DNA of 64,000 nt. Source: Cystobacter fuscus (GTDB lineage: Bacteria > Myxococcota > Myxococcia > Myxococcales > Myxococcaceae). Shown here piece by piece: positions 41,927 to 51,846 of this stretch. A program made the translations under genes and the position numbers. Each line of letters begins with the position of its first letter. Position 1 is the first letter of the stretch. The notes under the pieces were generated by a model. That model was not told the origin of the DNA. It was given only the letters and a program-made list of their open reading frames with translations, and ran no database searches. The stretch covers positions 11,780,001 to 11,844,000 of the forward strand of contig NZ_CP022098.1 of the NCBI RefSeq assembly GCF_002305875.1, in the 5' to 3' direction.

Positions 41927-42271
41927 ATGGCACATCCCGTGAGCTACGACGCGACGCCGCAAACCTTCGATGCCCTGGTGCTGGAGCCCCGGGACGAGCT
42001 GGTCGTGGTGGACTTCTGGGGGCCCGGCTGCCCCAACTGCGACATCTACGCCGCCGCCGAGCCCTCGCTGCTGTCCGAGCTGGAGGGCGCGCGCATGCGC
42101 GTGGTCAAGGTGAACGCGTACGAGCACGAGGAGCTCGCGCGGCGCTTCGGCCTGTATGGCATCCCCACCTTCCTCCTGTTCCGCAACGGCGAGCGGATCG
42201 GAAAGATGAGCCAATACTACGGGCGCGAGTACTGGCTCGGCGTCATCCGCGATCACCTGCCCCCGGCCTGA
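41927..42271 (+). CDS. Thioredoxin-like protein
   Basis: A 114-residue cytoplasmic thioredoxin-fold protein. The redox motif is C-P-N-C (in [10 protein letters not shown]), followed by the cis-Pro segment [17 protein letters not shown]. This is a single domain with no signal peptide. GGAG lies 6 nt before ATG 41927. It is convergent with the terpene synthase (12 nt) and divergent from the SUKH-H1 gene. Confidence 0.9.
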   Translation: MAHPVSYDATPQTFDALVLEPRDELVVVDFWGPGCPNCDIYAAAEPSLLSELEGARMRVVKVNAYEHEELARRFGLYGIPTFLLFRNGERIGKMSQYYGREYWLGVIRDHLPPA

Positions 42272-42283
42272 GCCGCCCCCCGC

Positions 42284-43345
42284 TCACGGGGACGCCTGGC
42301 GGCGCAGCTCCGGAAACGGCGAGGTGGGCGAGCTGTAGCGCCCCGTCACCAGCGACCAGTGCACGTTGCCGCGGATCCACGCCTTCAGGCCCTCCACGTA
42401 CCCGAGCAGCCGGGGGTCCGCCAAACGGGACGCCTGAAGCAGCTCCTCGCACGCGATGAACGCGTCCGTGTCCGCGTTGATGATGTCGATCGCCGTGGAG
42501 ATGGCCTCGCGCAGCTCCAGCCCCCGGCTCACCCGCAGGACGTGGACGAAGTTGTTCGGGTTGCGGTGCCAGAGGACCTCCTTCTCGAAGGAGAAGAGAT
42601 CATTGGTCAACGCCACCACCCGGGTGCACAGCAGCCGCAGCCGCTGCACCAGCGGCAGGCGGAACAGCTCCTCGGGCAGTTCCTGTCCCGGCTCGGCGAA
42701 CTCCACCAGGTCCTCCGCCGTGTACACCGCCGAGTCCAGGGCACGCTGCTCGATATAGGACTCGAGGTCCGGCACCGTGCCCTCCGTCCAGTGGCGCGCC
42801 GCCGGGAGCGCGCCCCGGTGCAGGTAGTCCTCCACGTCGCGCACGAAGCGCTCCATCCACAGCTCGCTCGCCAGGCGGCTCATGCGCTGGCGCAACTCCC
42901 ACGAGAAGCGCTCGAGCGGCGTGGCCTGGGCCCTCAACGCGCCACCGCGCCACACCTCGAGACACGCGTCCACGTACGCCTTCAGGTACGCCGGCCGCTG
43001 CCCCACCTCCGCCAGCTCGTCGACCTCGTCGTCGAAGAGGAACAACCACACGTGCCAGTCATTGCACAGCTCCAGCCGCTCCCACGTGCCCCGTGGATAG
43101 ACGTGCGCCGTGAGCAGGCCGAACTGGCTCGCGTCGAAGCGCCGCACCTGCGCCGGCTCGTGCCGCAGCAGCTCCAGCGCCAACACCCGCCCCCGTGTGC
43201 CACGCTCCATCGCCGCCGCGTGCAGGCTCGGCTCGCACGGCAACGCCGCGGGAATACGCAGCAGCGACAAACTCGGCCCCTCCACACGCGGAGGCTCCTC
43301 GAGGAGCGCCGCGCCAGGAGCGGACTTGCGGGTGCGTTGTTGCAT
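42284..43345 (-). CDS. Class I terpene synthase
   Basis: A 353-residue cyclase of the bacterial terpene synthase family that turns a prenyl diphosphate into a volatile terpene. It has the Asp-rich metal motif D-D-E-V-D-E (residues 105-110), an Arg sensor region (YIEQRALDSA), the NSE triad N-D-L-F-S-F-E-K-E (248-256) and the terminal R-Y pair (TGRYSS). No prenyltransferase or P450 is nearby, so it is an orphan synthase; the product cannot be told. GAGGTG precedes ATG 43345; an ATG 15 nt upstream is an alternative. Confidence 0.9.
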   Translation of the reverse strand: MQQRTRKSAPGAALLEEPPRVEGPSLSLLRIPAALPCEPSLHAAAMERGTRGRVLALELLRHEPAQVRRFDASQFGLLTAHVYPRGTWERLELCNDWHVWLFLFDDEVDELAEVGQRPAYLKAYVDACLEVWRGGALRAQATPLERFSWELRQRMSRLASELWMERFVRDVEDYLHRGALPAARHWTEGTVPDLESYIEQRALDSAVYTAEDLVEFAEPGQELPEELFRLPLVQRLRLLCTRVVALTNDLFSFEKEVLWHRNPNNFVHVLRVSRGLELREAISTAIDIINADTDAFIACEELLQASRLADPRLLGYVEGLKAWIRGNVHWSLVTGRYSSPTSPFPELRRQASP

Positions 43346-43631
43346 CGAGGCACCTCGCATGGCGCCCCTTCATGAGGAGCCCATGCTTTCCCTTGAAGAC
43401 CCTGGAGAGAATTCTTCAACGGCAGCGCACGAACAACCCACACAGAGGCTGGAGTGGTCGTCCCCCCCATGGGCCAGCCGTTCAAGCCCCTCCCCGTTGC
43501 TCAACGTCAGCAACCTGTACTCTAGAACGAACGGTGTTCACCGGGAACCACGGAAAACGTAAGAAAAACGACGGTCCCCGGACGACCCTGGAGAGGCCAC
43601 GCTCGCGGGGTGCGCGCTAGAGTCCGGCGCC

Positions 43632-45692
<2,061 letters not shown>

Positions 45693-45740
45693 CGGTCGGA
45701 CACTCCACGGGAGCAGGCCGTTTCCGAGCCGACACGCCTC

Positions 45741-45757
45741 CCGGGCTGTTCGCCCGG
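45741..45757. terminator. Hairpin after the M3 peptidase gene
   Basis: CCGGGC (45741-45746) pairs with GCCCGG (45752-45757) around a TGTTC loop, 48 nt after the stop. No T run follows, so its terminating effect is uncertain. Confidence 0.4.
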
Positions 45758-45824
45758 ACAGTAGACCGAACCCCTCGAGTAGGTCCATCCTCCCTGACGA
45801 TTCACGACACACAGGGGGGGTACC

Positions 45825-45986
45825 ATGAGCAATGGACAGAAGAGGTGGCTGCGTTGGTTGAGCCGCGCGGGAACCACGGCTTTACTTCTGGGCGAAGTGA
45901 CATCCGCGCAACCCAGATGCATCCGGGTCTTCGCATGTGGATGTGACGCGGACGGCAGCTATATCTATTGCTCCGAATACTGCTGA
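45825..45986 (+). CDS. Small Cys-rich exported peptide
   Basis: A 53-residue open frame with ATG 45825 and a G-rich stretch (AGGGGGGG) 5 nt upstream. Residues 1-28 look like a signal peptide: basic start (KRWLRWLSR), hydrophobic core TTALLLGEV, cleavage after TSA. The predicted mature part is 25 residues with five Cys (positions 32, 38, 40, 49, 53), including C-G-C and a C-terminal C-x-x-x-C. It lies 24 nt before a Cys-rich anchored protein. No homologue was recognised; it could be a secreted toxin, signal or binding peptide. Confidence 0.6.
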   Translation: MSNGQKRWLRWLSRAGTTALLLGEVTSAQPRCIRVFACGCDADGSYIYCSEYC

Positions 45987-46010
45987 TCCCAACGCCGGGA
46001 GAACGTGCGC

Positions 46011-47144
46011 ATGCGGCGTGACCATTCCCACGTGGGTTGGAGGGTATCGGCGGTAATGATACTCGGGCTGGGGCTCCTGCTCTGGCTCTCTCCCTCCATC
46101 CCGGATGCAGTCGGTGAGTTCCTCGATGAGCCCTGCGAGTCGGCCGTCACGGGCATGCCTTCCGCCCGACACGTCCTCCCGCCCGAGCCACCGCTTCCCC
46201 AGGACACCCCACGGGAAGCGGTGGCACCACGGTCCACGGCTCCCCCTTCCGCCTCCTGGTCCACCGCGCCACCACCCCCCGCCAATCCCCTGCTCACCCG
46301 TGCCTCCCCGAGTGCCTCGGTGGACGCCTCGCTCCTGCCCCCCTCCGCCAAGGACATCGCGTCCGATGGGCTGCCCGCCGCCGCCACGCGCTGCCATTGG
46401 GAAGGTGACGTGCTGAAATGTGGAAGCTGCCAGAGCAGCGCGGACTGCCCCCAGGATCAAGGCTGTCTCATCAACCGCGAGACACGCCGCCTGGAATGCA
46501 TGGCGTCCGAGTGCGAGGAAGACGCGCACTGTTTTCCCGGCACCACCTGCCGTGAGCTCAAGACGGGCACCAGCAACGCCGCCGTCCGCCGGTGCATGCC
46601 CGTGGGCGAGCGCGACGTGGGCGAGAGCTGCGATCCCGACTACATCTCCCGCTCCGGGGCCTGCCGCGAGGGCCTGCGTTGTCTCAACCAGGTCTGTACC
46701 CAGCCCTGTCAGCTCGGAGATCCCACGAGCTGTCCCCGAGGCCACACCTGCACGAACGACGCGGATGGTCCGGGCTGCGTCCCCGATTGCGAACAGCTCG
46801 GCTGTGCCTCCGGTGAGCAATGCAAACGCCTGCCGAATGGCGGCAACCGGTGTCTGGCCCGGGTGACGGGCACCTGTCCGGAGACGCCCTGCGCGCAAGG
46901 CGAGCGCTGTCTCATGGACGGGGGACGCGGCCGGGGCTCGTTCTGGTGTGCCCGCGAATGTGAGCCCTTCCGTCCCGGAAGCTGCGGCCCGGGACACGTC
47001 TGCGGTTGGGCGGGAGGCACCACCAGCGCCTGCTTCCGTCAGTGCGACCCCAAGCAGCTCGACTCGTGCGGCGAGGGCTGGATGTGCGCCACCGTCTCCG
47101 AGGACTTGACCCAGTGGGGCTGCCGTCCGTCGGCGTTCGACTGA
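46011..47144 (+). CDS. Cys-rich membrane-anchored secreted protein
   Basis: A 377-residue protein. One N-terminal membrane helix or uncleaved signal (SAVMILGLGLLLWLS), a Pro/Ser/Ala-rich linker (about residues 40-120), then about 250 residues with more than 30 Cys in repeats such as C-x-S-S-A-D-C-P-x-x-x-x-C and C-x-x-x-x-x-C-x-P-G-x-x-C. These recall the Cys-rich modules of TraA and other myxobacterial surface proteins, probably disulfide-bonded. ATG 46011 is preferred (GGGAG 9 nt upstream) over GTG 46005. It forms a likely operon with the small Cys-rich peptide. Confidence 0.75.
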   Translation: MRRDHSHVGWRVSAVMILGLGLLLWLSPSIPDAVGEFLDEPCESAVTGMPSARHVLPPEPPLPQDTPREAVAPRSTAPPSASWSTAPPPPANPLLTRASPSASVDASLLPPSAKDIASDGLPAAATRCHWEGDVLKCGSCQSSADCPQDQGCLINRETRRLECMASECEEDAHCFPGTTCRELKTGTSNAAVRRCMPVGERDVGESCDPDYISRSGACREGLRCLNQVCTQPCQLGDPTSCPRGHTCTNDADGPGCVPDCEQLGCASGEQCKRLPNGGNRCLARVTGTCPETPCAQGERCLMDGGRGRGSFWCARECEPFRPGSCGPGHVCGWAGGTTSACFRQCDPKQLDSCGEGWMCATVSEDLTQWGCRPSAFD

Positions 47145-47157
47145 GGCCCGCTCCTGC

Positions 47158-47186
47158 CCGGGTACCGCGTGACCCGCGGTACCCGG
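47158..47186. terminator. Bidirectional terminator
   Basis: A perfect 12-bp stem: CCGGGTACCGCG (47158-47169) with CGCGGTACCCGG (47175-47186), loop TGACC, between the convergent Cys-rich gene and the histidine kinase gene. Confidence 0.75.
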
Positions 47187-47189
47187 CGA

Positions 47190-48581
47190 CTACGCGCGGG
47201 GACTCCGCAGCGGGAGCCGGACCCGGAAGGTCGAGCCGGCGCCCACCTGACTCTCCACCTCGATGTCTCCGCCGTGGGCCCGCACGATGCGGCGGGAGAC
47301 GGAGAGCCCCAGTCCGACGCCGGGAATCTCCGCGCTCGAGCCGCTGCTCCGTCTGAAGGGCTCGAAGATGCGCTCGTATTCGCCGGGAGGGACACCCACG
47401 CCCTCGTCGGAGACGGAGAGCATCACCTCCTCCTGGGACTGGGCGAGCAGCACCCGCACACAGCCTCCCCGAGGCGAGTACTTGATGGCATTGTTCAAGA
47501 GATTGGTGAGCACCTGGGTGAGCCGCGTCGGATCCCCCCGCACCACGACGGGCATGTCGGGCACGGTGAGTTCGATCCGATGCTGCTGGCTCGAGGGCCG
47601 ATGGAGTTCGACCACATCCGTCACGAACTCGCGCAGATCGCCCTCCTCCAGACGGAGTTCGAGGTTGCCGGCCTCGATCCGGGTCTGCTCCAGGAGATCT
47701 CCCACCATGCGATCGAGCCGATCAAGCTGTGTGGAGATCCGCACCAGTGCGCCCCGGAGCTTCTCGGGCGAGGGCGGCTCCGGTGCCCGGAGGAGCACCT
47801 GGGCCGACAGCTTGAGGGTATTGAGCGGGGTGCGCAGATCGTGGGCCACTCCCGCCAGGAACTGGACATGCCGCGCGTCCTGGCTGACCAGGGTCTCGGC
47901 CATGTCGTTGAACTCGGTGGCCAGTTCGCGGAGTTCGAGGACACCCACCTGCGCCAATCGCGACACCCGCCGTCCGGACTTGAAGGCGGCCAGCGCCTGG
48001 CGAATCGACAGGAGCGGCAGATAGAGGCGCGTGCGGGTGGCGACGAGGACGAGCGTGACCACCATCACGCACCCCATCGCGAACAGTCCTCCGATGAACC
48101 TCGTCGCATCACTCACCCGTGCCGCCTCATCGCGGACGGCGAGGGCCCGCTCGATGCTCGACGAGGACACGGCCTCGGCCGCGTCGACGGCACCGATCAA
48201 CCTGGACAGCCGTGTCTGGGCTGGAGCGTGAAGGTAGGCCTCGACCTGGCTGCGGGCATTCGCGATCAACGCCTTTTCCTGGACGGTGTCCGTGTACTGC
48301 TCGACCTGTTCCAACTGCTCCGACACCCGGCGGCGCGCCTCGTCCACGCTGACGTGCGGCCCCTTGTCCGAGGCCTTGATGCTCGCGAACTCCTGGACCA
48401 CCTGGAGCATGGAGAGGGTGTGTGCCAGCCGTTCGGCGGAGTGCACCCTTTCAATGGATTCGCTCAGGCTCGTGGTCTGCGACTGGAGTTGGAGGCTCAT
48501 CCAGAACAGGCCAGCCGCGGAACCAAGACTCATGAGCGCCAGGAGCACCGCGCCGATGAGGAAGAGGCTCCGCAGCCGCAT
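47190..48581 (-). CDS. Sensor histidine kinase
   Basis: A 463-residue transmembrane kinase. TM1 is at about residues 7-28, a helical periplasmic sensor at 30-160, TM2 at 163-182, HAMP at about 185-235, and the H-box FLAGVAHDLRTPLN with phospho-acceptor His247. The ATPase shows NLLNNAIKYSP (N-box), DEGVGVP (G1), FRRSS and GVGLGLS (G2). It is a complete hybrid-free kinase. The response regulator is not adjacent. It follows the CDP-alcohol phosphotransferase by 9 nt, so they are one operon. Confidence 0.92.
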   Translation of the reverse strand: MRLRSLFLIGAVLLALMSLGSAAGLFWMSLQLQSQTTSLSESIERVHSAERLAHTLSMLQVVQEFASIKASDKGPHVSVDEARRRVSEQLEQVEQYTDTVQEKALIANARSQVEAYLHAPAQTRLSRLIGAVDAAEAVSSSSIERALAVRDEAARVSDATRFIGGLFAMGCVMVVTLVLVATRTRLYLPLLSIRQALAAFKSGRRVSRLAQVGVLELRELATEFNDMAETLVSQDARHVQFLAGVAHDLRTPLNTLKLSAQVLLRAPEPPSPEKLRGALVRISTQLDRLDRMVGDLLEQTRIEAGNLELRLEEGDLREFVTDVVELHRPSSQQHRIELTVPDMPVVVRGDPTRLTQVLTNLLNNAIKYSPRGGCVRVLLAQSQEEVMLSVSDEGVGVPPGEYERIFEPFRRSSGSSAEIPGVGLGLSVSRRIVRAHGGDIEVESQVGAGSTFRVRLPLRSPRA

Positions 48582-48590
48582 GACGACGAA

Positions 48591-49166
48591 TCAGGCCACG
48601 CGCTGGCGCGAGGACTCGGGCAGGTGCTCGACCCCGGCGGCATGACGTGCCGCCGACCGCCACATGGCCGCCGTGTAGTCCACCACCGAGGCGCTCGCCG
48701 TCAGGCCCACCGCCACCACCAGCAGCGGGACGAGCACCGGAACCACCAGCACGGCGAGCAGCACACCGAGCTGGAGCGTCGTCACCACCTTGCCCAGCAT
48801 CCGCGCCTGGAACTTCACCGGCCTGAGCCTGGGCACCACCCGGGCCACGAGGAAGCCCAGCCCCGTCGCCACGTCGCGCACCACGAGCACGAAGAACGCC
48901 ACCAACGACAGCCGACCCTCCAGCACGTACGTCAGCAGCGCCACCATCACGAAGCCGCGATCCGCGAGCGGATCGATGAGTGCGCCCCAATATGACTCCA
49001 GGTGCTTGCGCCGGGCGATCCACCCGTCCAGGAAGTCCGACAGGGCCGCGGCCACCACCAGCCCCACGCGCACGAGCGACGCCTCCCACAGCACGAAAGC
49101 GGCCGCCAGCGGCAGGCGACACAGCGAGAAGGTGTTGAGGAGCACGAGGCTCGTCCGGCGACGCAT
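48591..49166 (-). CDS. CDP-alcohol phosphatidyltransferase
   Basis: A 191-residue membrane enzyme with the full CDP-alcohol motif D-x2-D-G-x2-A-R-x8-G-x3-D-x3-D (Asp44 to Asp69, starting SDFLDGWIARR) and about six membrane helices. It transfers a phosphatidyl group to an alcohol such as glycerol-3-phosphate or inositol in phospholipid synthesis (PgsA-like). ATG 49166 is preceded by GGGG; longer upstream frames lack similarity. It is the first gene of an operon with the histidine kinase. Confidence 0.85.
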   Translation of the reverse strand: MRRRTSLVLLNTFSLCRLPLAAAFVLWEASLVRVGLVVAAALSDFLDGWIARRKHLESYWGALIDPLADRGFVMVALLTYVLEGRLSLVAFFVLVVRDVATGLGFLVARVVPRLRPVKFQARMLGKVVTTLQLGVLLAVLVVPVLVPLLVVAVGLTASASVVDYTAAMWRSAARHAAGVEHLPESSRQRVA

Positions 49167-49238
49167 ACCCCAAATTAGGAACGCCGCCCGTTCATCGCAT
49201 GAGGGCTCGCCAAGGCACCCCACGAGGGCAAGGCACGT

Positions 49239-49279
49239 CCGGCCGCCCTCCAACGAGGCGTCTCGAGCGGCCGGTTTTT
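49239..49279 (+). terminator. Orphan rho-independent terminator (+ strand)
   Basis: CCGGCCGC (49239-49246) pairs with GCGGCCGG (49267-49274) around a 20-nt loop and is followed by TTTTT (49275-49279). No plus-strand gene lies before it, so it may end a small RNA from 49.17-49.24 kb or an antisense transcript. Confidence 0.6.
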
Positions 49280-49574
49280 CGCTAGTCCACACATCACGGC
49301 TCCACGCGCCGCGCTTCTTATCGACTACCCGATAGAGCCACTCATTCCCGGGGGAAACCCGCGCCCGCCCACATGACCGGACGGAGATTGCACGCCCGCT
49401 GTGCTCAACCCAGGAGCGAGACCCCAGCGCCGAGGCCCTGCTCCAGGGCAAGCCCGCCACGCCGGAGAACTCCCTTCTGGCCGCTCGATGGCACGCTCAC
49501 CGTCAGCAGCGCCACCGCGGCTCCTCCGGCATGAGAAAGGCGAAACCCCGACGCGGGGGGTCCAACCTGGGGGC

Positions 49575-49603
49575 TTGACGACCAATAAGCGTTGGCTTAT
49601 TTG
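49575..49603 (+). promoter_or_regulatory. arsR promoter with overlapping operator
   Basis: TTGACG (49575-49580) and a weak -10 TATTTG (49598-49603) are 17 nt apart. Between and over them is the palindrome AATAAGC-GTTG-GCTTATT (49584-49601), a form typical of ArsR-family operators. The expected start, 7 nt after the -10, falls at the ATG itself, so the mRNA is probably leaderless. Inferred from sequence only. Confidence 0.6.
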
Positions 49604-49609
49604 TTGGGC

Positions 49610-49939
49610 ATGCAGAGCGCGGCCGAGCTGGAGAACAAGATCTTCCATGCGTTGGCGGACCCCAGCCGTCGGGCGATCTTCGAGTCGCTCACGCGTGGCG
49701 AGGCAACGGTGAAGGACCTCACGGCGCGTTTCGACATCTCGCAGCCGGCGGTCTCGCAGCACCTCGCCACTTTGAAAGACGCCGGTCTGGTGAACGGCCG
49801 GCGCGAGGGGCGCTGCGTCTACTACCGGGTGGAGCCACACGGGATGAAGCCACTCATCGACTGGATCTCACACTACCGCGCCTTCTGGACGGAGCGCGTG
49901 GACCGCCTCGAACAACTGCTCGAGAAAATGGACCAATGA
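49610..49939 (+). CDS. ArsR-family transcriptional repressor
   Basis: A 109-residue winged-helix regulator (ALADPSRRAIFESLTRGEATVKDL, then the recognition helix SQPAVSQHLATLKDAGLV and the wing RREGRCVYYR). It lacks the Cys-rich metal site of the classical arsenic sensors and belongs to the AHSA1-associated group. ATG 49610 is preferred (leaderless); TTG 49592 is in frame, but its codon sits within the operator palindrome. It heads a coupled three-gene operon (ATGA overlaps). Confidence 0.88.
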   Translation: MQSAAELENKIFHALADPSRRAIFESLTRGEATVKDLTARFDISQPAVSQHLATLKDAGLVNGRREGRCVYYRVEPHGMKPLIDWISHYRAFWTERVDRLEQLLEKMDQ

Positions 49940-50379
49940 ACCCCACCGACAAGACCGCCCCATCACAAACCGCGTCCATCTCATTCGAGTTCGATTTGCA
50001 TCATCCGCCGGAGAAGGTGTGGCGAGCGCTGACCATCCCCGAGCTGCTCAACGAGTGGCTTCTACCCATCGTCGAGCTCAAGCTCGAACCGGGGACCGCA
50101 TTCGCCTTCAAGGCGCAGCCGCAACCCGGCTGGGACGGGACCGTGAACTGCCGGTTCCTCGAGATCGAAAAGCACAAGAAACTCAGCTACGCGTGGGTCG
50201 TCGGCGACTTCCTCGACACCGTCGTGACCTTCACCCTGACGCCCACGGCGTCGGGCACCCGGTTGTTCCTGGAGCAGTCGGGCTTCAGGCCTGACCAGAA
50301 GCAGAACTTCGGCGGTGCGCGCTACGGCTGGAAGATGATGGGCGGGAAGCTCGTCGACCTGCTCGCGAGGCTCTCATGA
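49936..50379 (+). CDS. SRPBCC / AHSA1-domain protein
   Basis: A 147-residue single-domain protein of the START-like SRPBCC superfamily (start FDLHHPPEKVWRALTIPELL, later GTRLFLEQSGF, and YGWKMMGGKLVDLLARLS). These bind hydrophobic ligands or chaperone partners and usually sit beside ArsR-type regulators, as here. It overlaps arsR by ATGA and the next gene by ATGA. The ligand is unknown. Confidence 0.88.
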   Translation: MNPTDKTAPSQTASISFEFDLHHPPEKVWRALTIPELLNEWLLPIVELKLEPGTAFAFKAQPQPGWDGTVNCRFLEIEKHKKLSYAWVVGDFLDTVVTFTLTPTASGTRLFLEQSGFRPDQKQNFGGARYGWKMMGGKLVDLLARLS

Positions 50380-50636
50380 ACTGGAACAAATTGATTCGAG
50401 AAACCCATCGTTGGCTGTCCATTGCCTTCACGGTGGCCGTCATTGCCAACATCGTCGCCATGCTCACCCAGAAGCCCGGCTCGGAGGCGGCGGGACAATC
50501 TCAGTCCGCCATGCTGGTGGGCATGCTGGCGCTGCTCCCACTCATCGTGCTCCTGTTCACCGGTCTGTATTTGTTCGCGCTGCCGTATGTGACCAGGTGG
50601 CGCAGGGTCGACGCACCGGCGATCAGGAACGATTAG
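50376..50636 (+). CDS. Small membrane protein of the arsR operon
   Basis: An 86-residue protein with two membrane helices (about residues 15-30 and 47-68), WNKLIRETHRWLSIAF before the first and RWRRV after the second. ATGA overlap couples it to the SRPBCC gene. No function is known. Confidence 0.7.
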   Translation: MNWNKLIRETHRWLSIAFTVAVIANIVAMLTQKPGSEAAGQSQSAMLVGMLALLPLIVLLFTGLYLFALPYVTRWRRVDAPAIRND

Positions 50637-50665
50637 CACCCACGAGCGCACCTGGAGTGAAGGCG

Positions 50666-51205
50666 ATGTCCGGCAAGACGACGAAGAAAACCGCGGCGAG
50701 GAAGACGACCGCGAACGAGAAGACCGCGACGGTCGCGAAGAAGCCCGCCGCCAGGCGTGTCGCCAAGAAGGCGGCAAAGCCGAGCAAGGCTGCCGCCAGG
50801 TCATCAGACCCGATGAGCGCATCCGAGCGGATCGACCAGAAGATCGCGAGCCTGGGCGATTGGCGAGGGGAGCGGTTGGCCGAGATCCGCAAGCTCATCC
50901 ACGAGGTCGACCCCGAGGTGGTCGAAGACTGGAAGTGGATGGGGACTCCCGTGTGGTCGCACGACGGGATGTACGTTCTCGCCAACCCTTTCAAGGGCAA
51001 GGTGAAGATGACGTTCTTCCACGGAGCCCAGCTCCCTGACCCCAAGAAGCTCTTCAACGCGGATCTCAAGGGAGGCAAGTGGCGGGCGATCGACCTCCGC
51101 GAGGGAGACAAGCTCGACACGACAGCACTCAAGGCGTTGCTGCGCGCAGCGGTGGATTACAACACCACGCACTCGGTGCCGAAGAGCAAGGGGTCGAGAG
51201 CGTAG
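50666..51205 (+). CDS. DUF1801 protein with H1-like basic tail
   Basis: A 179-residue protein. The first 55 residues are a Lys/Ala/Thr-rich basic tail (KTTKKTAARKTT, AKKPAARRVAKKAAKPSK), comparable to the tail of the SUKH protein at 40486-41754. Residues 60-175 are a DUF1801 domain (YdhG-like) of unknown function (LIHEVDPEVVEDWKWMGTPV, MYVLANPFKGKVKMTFFHGA). AAGGCG precedes ATG 50666. It lies 29 nt after the arsR operon. Confidence 0.8.
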   Translation: MSGKTTKKTAARKTTANEKTATVAKKPAARRVAKKAAKPSKAAARSSDPMSASERIDQKIASLGDWRGERLAEIRKLIHEVDPEVVEDWKWMGTPVWSHDGMYVLANPFKGKVKMTFFHGAQLPDPKKLFNADLKGGKWRAIDLREGDKLDTTALKALLRAAVDYNTTHSVPKSKGSRA

Positions 51206-51207
51206 AA

Positions 51208-51248
51208 CGCGCACGAAGATTCCGCTTTCGGGCAATGGGCCGTGCGCG
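51208..51248. terminator. Hairpin between convergent genes
   Basis: CGCGCACG (51208-51215) pairs with CGTGCGCG (51241-51248) with a 25-nt loop, between the DUF1801 gene and the VOC lipoprotein gene; a plausible shared terminator without a T run. Confidence 0.45.
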
Positions 51249-51253
51249 CGTCC

Positions 51254-51745
51254 TCAGCGCTTCGGCTTCGGGACGTGTTGATCAATCAGGATGGGGTTGC
51301 CATCGGGGTCGATGAGCATGAGGCTCGCGGGGCCAGTGGAGGACTCGTCGGCGGCGGAGACGAGGGTGATGCCGCGGGCCTGGAGGGTCTGCTGGAGCTC
51401 GCGGACGTCATCGAAGTCGGCGAGCGGATTGGCGTTGCGGTCCCAGCCGGGGTTGAAAGTCAGGATGTTCTTGTCGAACATGCCTTGGAAAAGGCCGATG
51501 GTGCTGGTCTCGTTCTGCATGATGAGCCAGTTCTGGGCCTGGTCACCGCCGATGGCACGGAAGCCGAGCTTCTCGTAGAACGCGCGGGAGACGGCGATGT
51601 CCTTGACGGCGAGGCTGACTGAAAAGTTGCCGAGGTGCATGGATGCGGCTCCCGTGGGCGGGGTGGTGGCGGGTTGGCGAAGAGGCGCTGCCGCACAGCC
51701 GCTCAGGGTGAGGACAACCAGTACGCTGCTGAGGATGCGAGGCAT
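51254..51745 (-). CDS. VOC-family lipoprotein (glyoxalase fold)
   Basis: A 163-residue lipoprotein (lipobox LSGC) with a VOC/glyoxalase-type fold: [28 protein letters not shown], and at the end [18 protein letters not shown]. The residues usual for metal binding are partly present (the last His and a Glu). GGAG lies 6 nt before ATG. Its envelope location is unusual for a glyoxalase-type enzyme. Substrate unknown. Confidence 0.82.
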   Translation of the reverse strand: MPRILSSVLVVLTLSGCAAAPLRQPATTPPTGAASMHLGNFSVSLAVKDIAVSRAFYEKLGFRAIGGDQAQNWLIMQNETSTIGLFQGMFDKNILTFNPGWDRNANPLADFDDVRELQQTLQARGITLVSAADESSTGPASLMLIDPDGNPILIDQHVPKPKR

Positions 51746-51846
51746 GGGGTGCTCCAGGGCTGCCGAGTGCGGCCTCCGCTCGGCAGGGTAACTGATTTCA
51801 GCTCAACGCCGGAGCTTGGGCTCCGCCTTGGAGCACCTGGAACGAT

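Larger units (their letters stand above)
49167..49609. other. Intergenic region with terminator and promoter
   Basis: A 443-nt divergent gap. It contains a plus-strand intrinsic terminator (49239-49279) with no plus-strand gene before it, the likely promoter area of the phosphotransferase/kinase operon, and the arsR promoter with its operator (49575-49603). I saw no convincing coding sequence in the rest; short open frames there do not look coding. Confidence 0.6.

Noticed and set aside
43520-43545. GAAC-GGT-GTTC near 43.5 kb as a LexA box
   Set aside because: Spacing of three does not fit GAAC-N4-GTTC, and no SOS gene follows.
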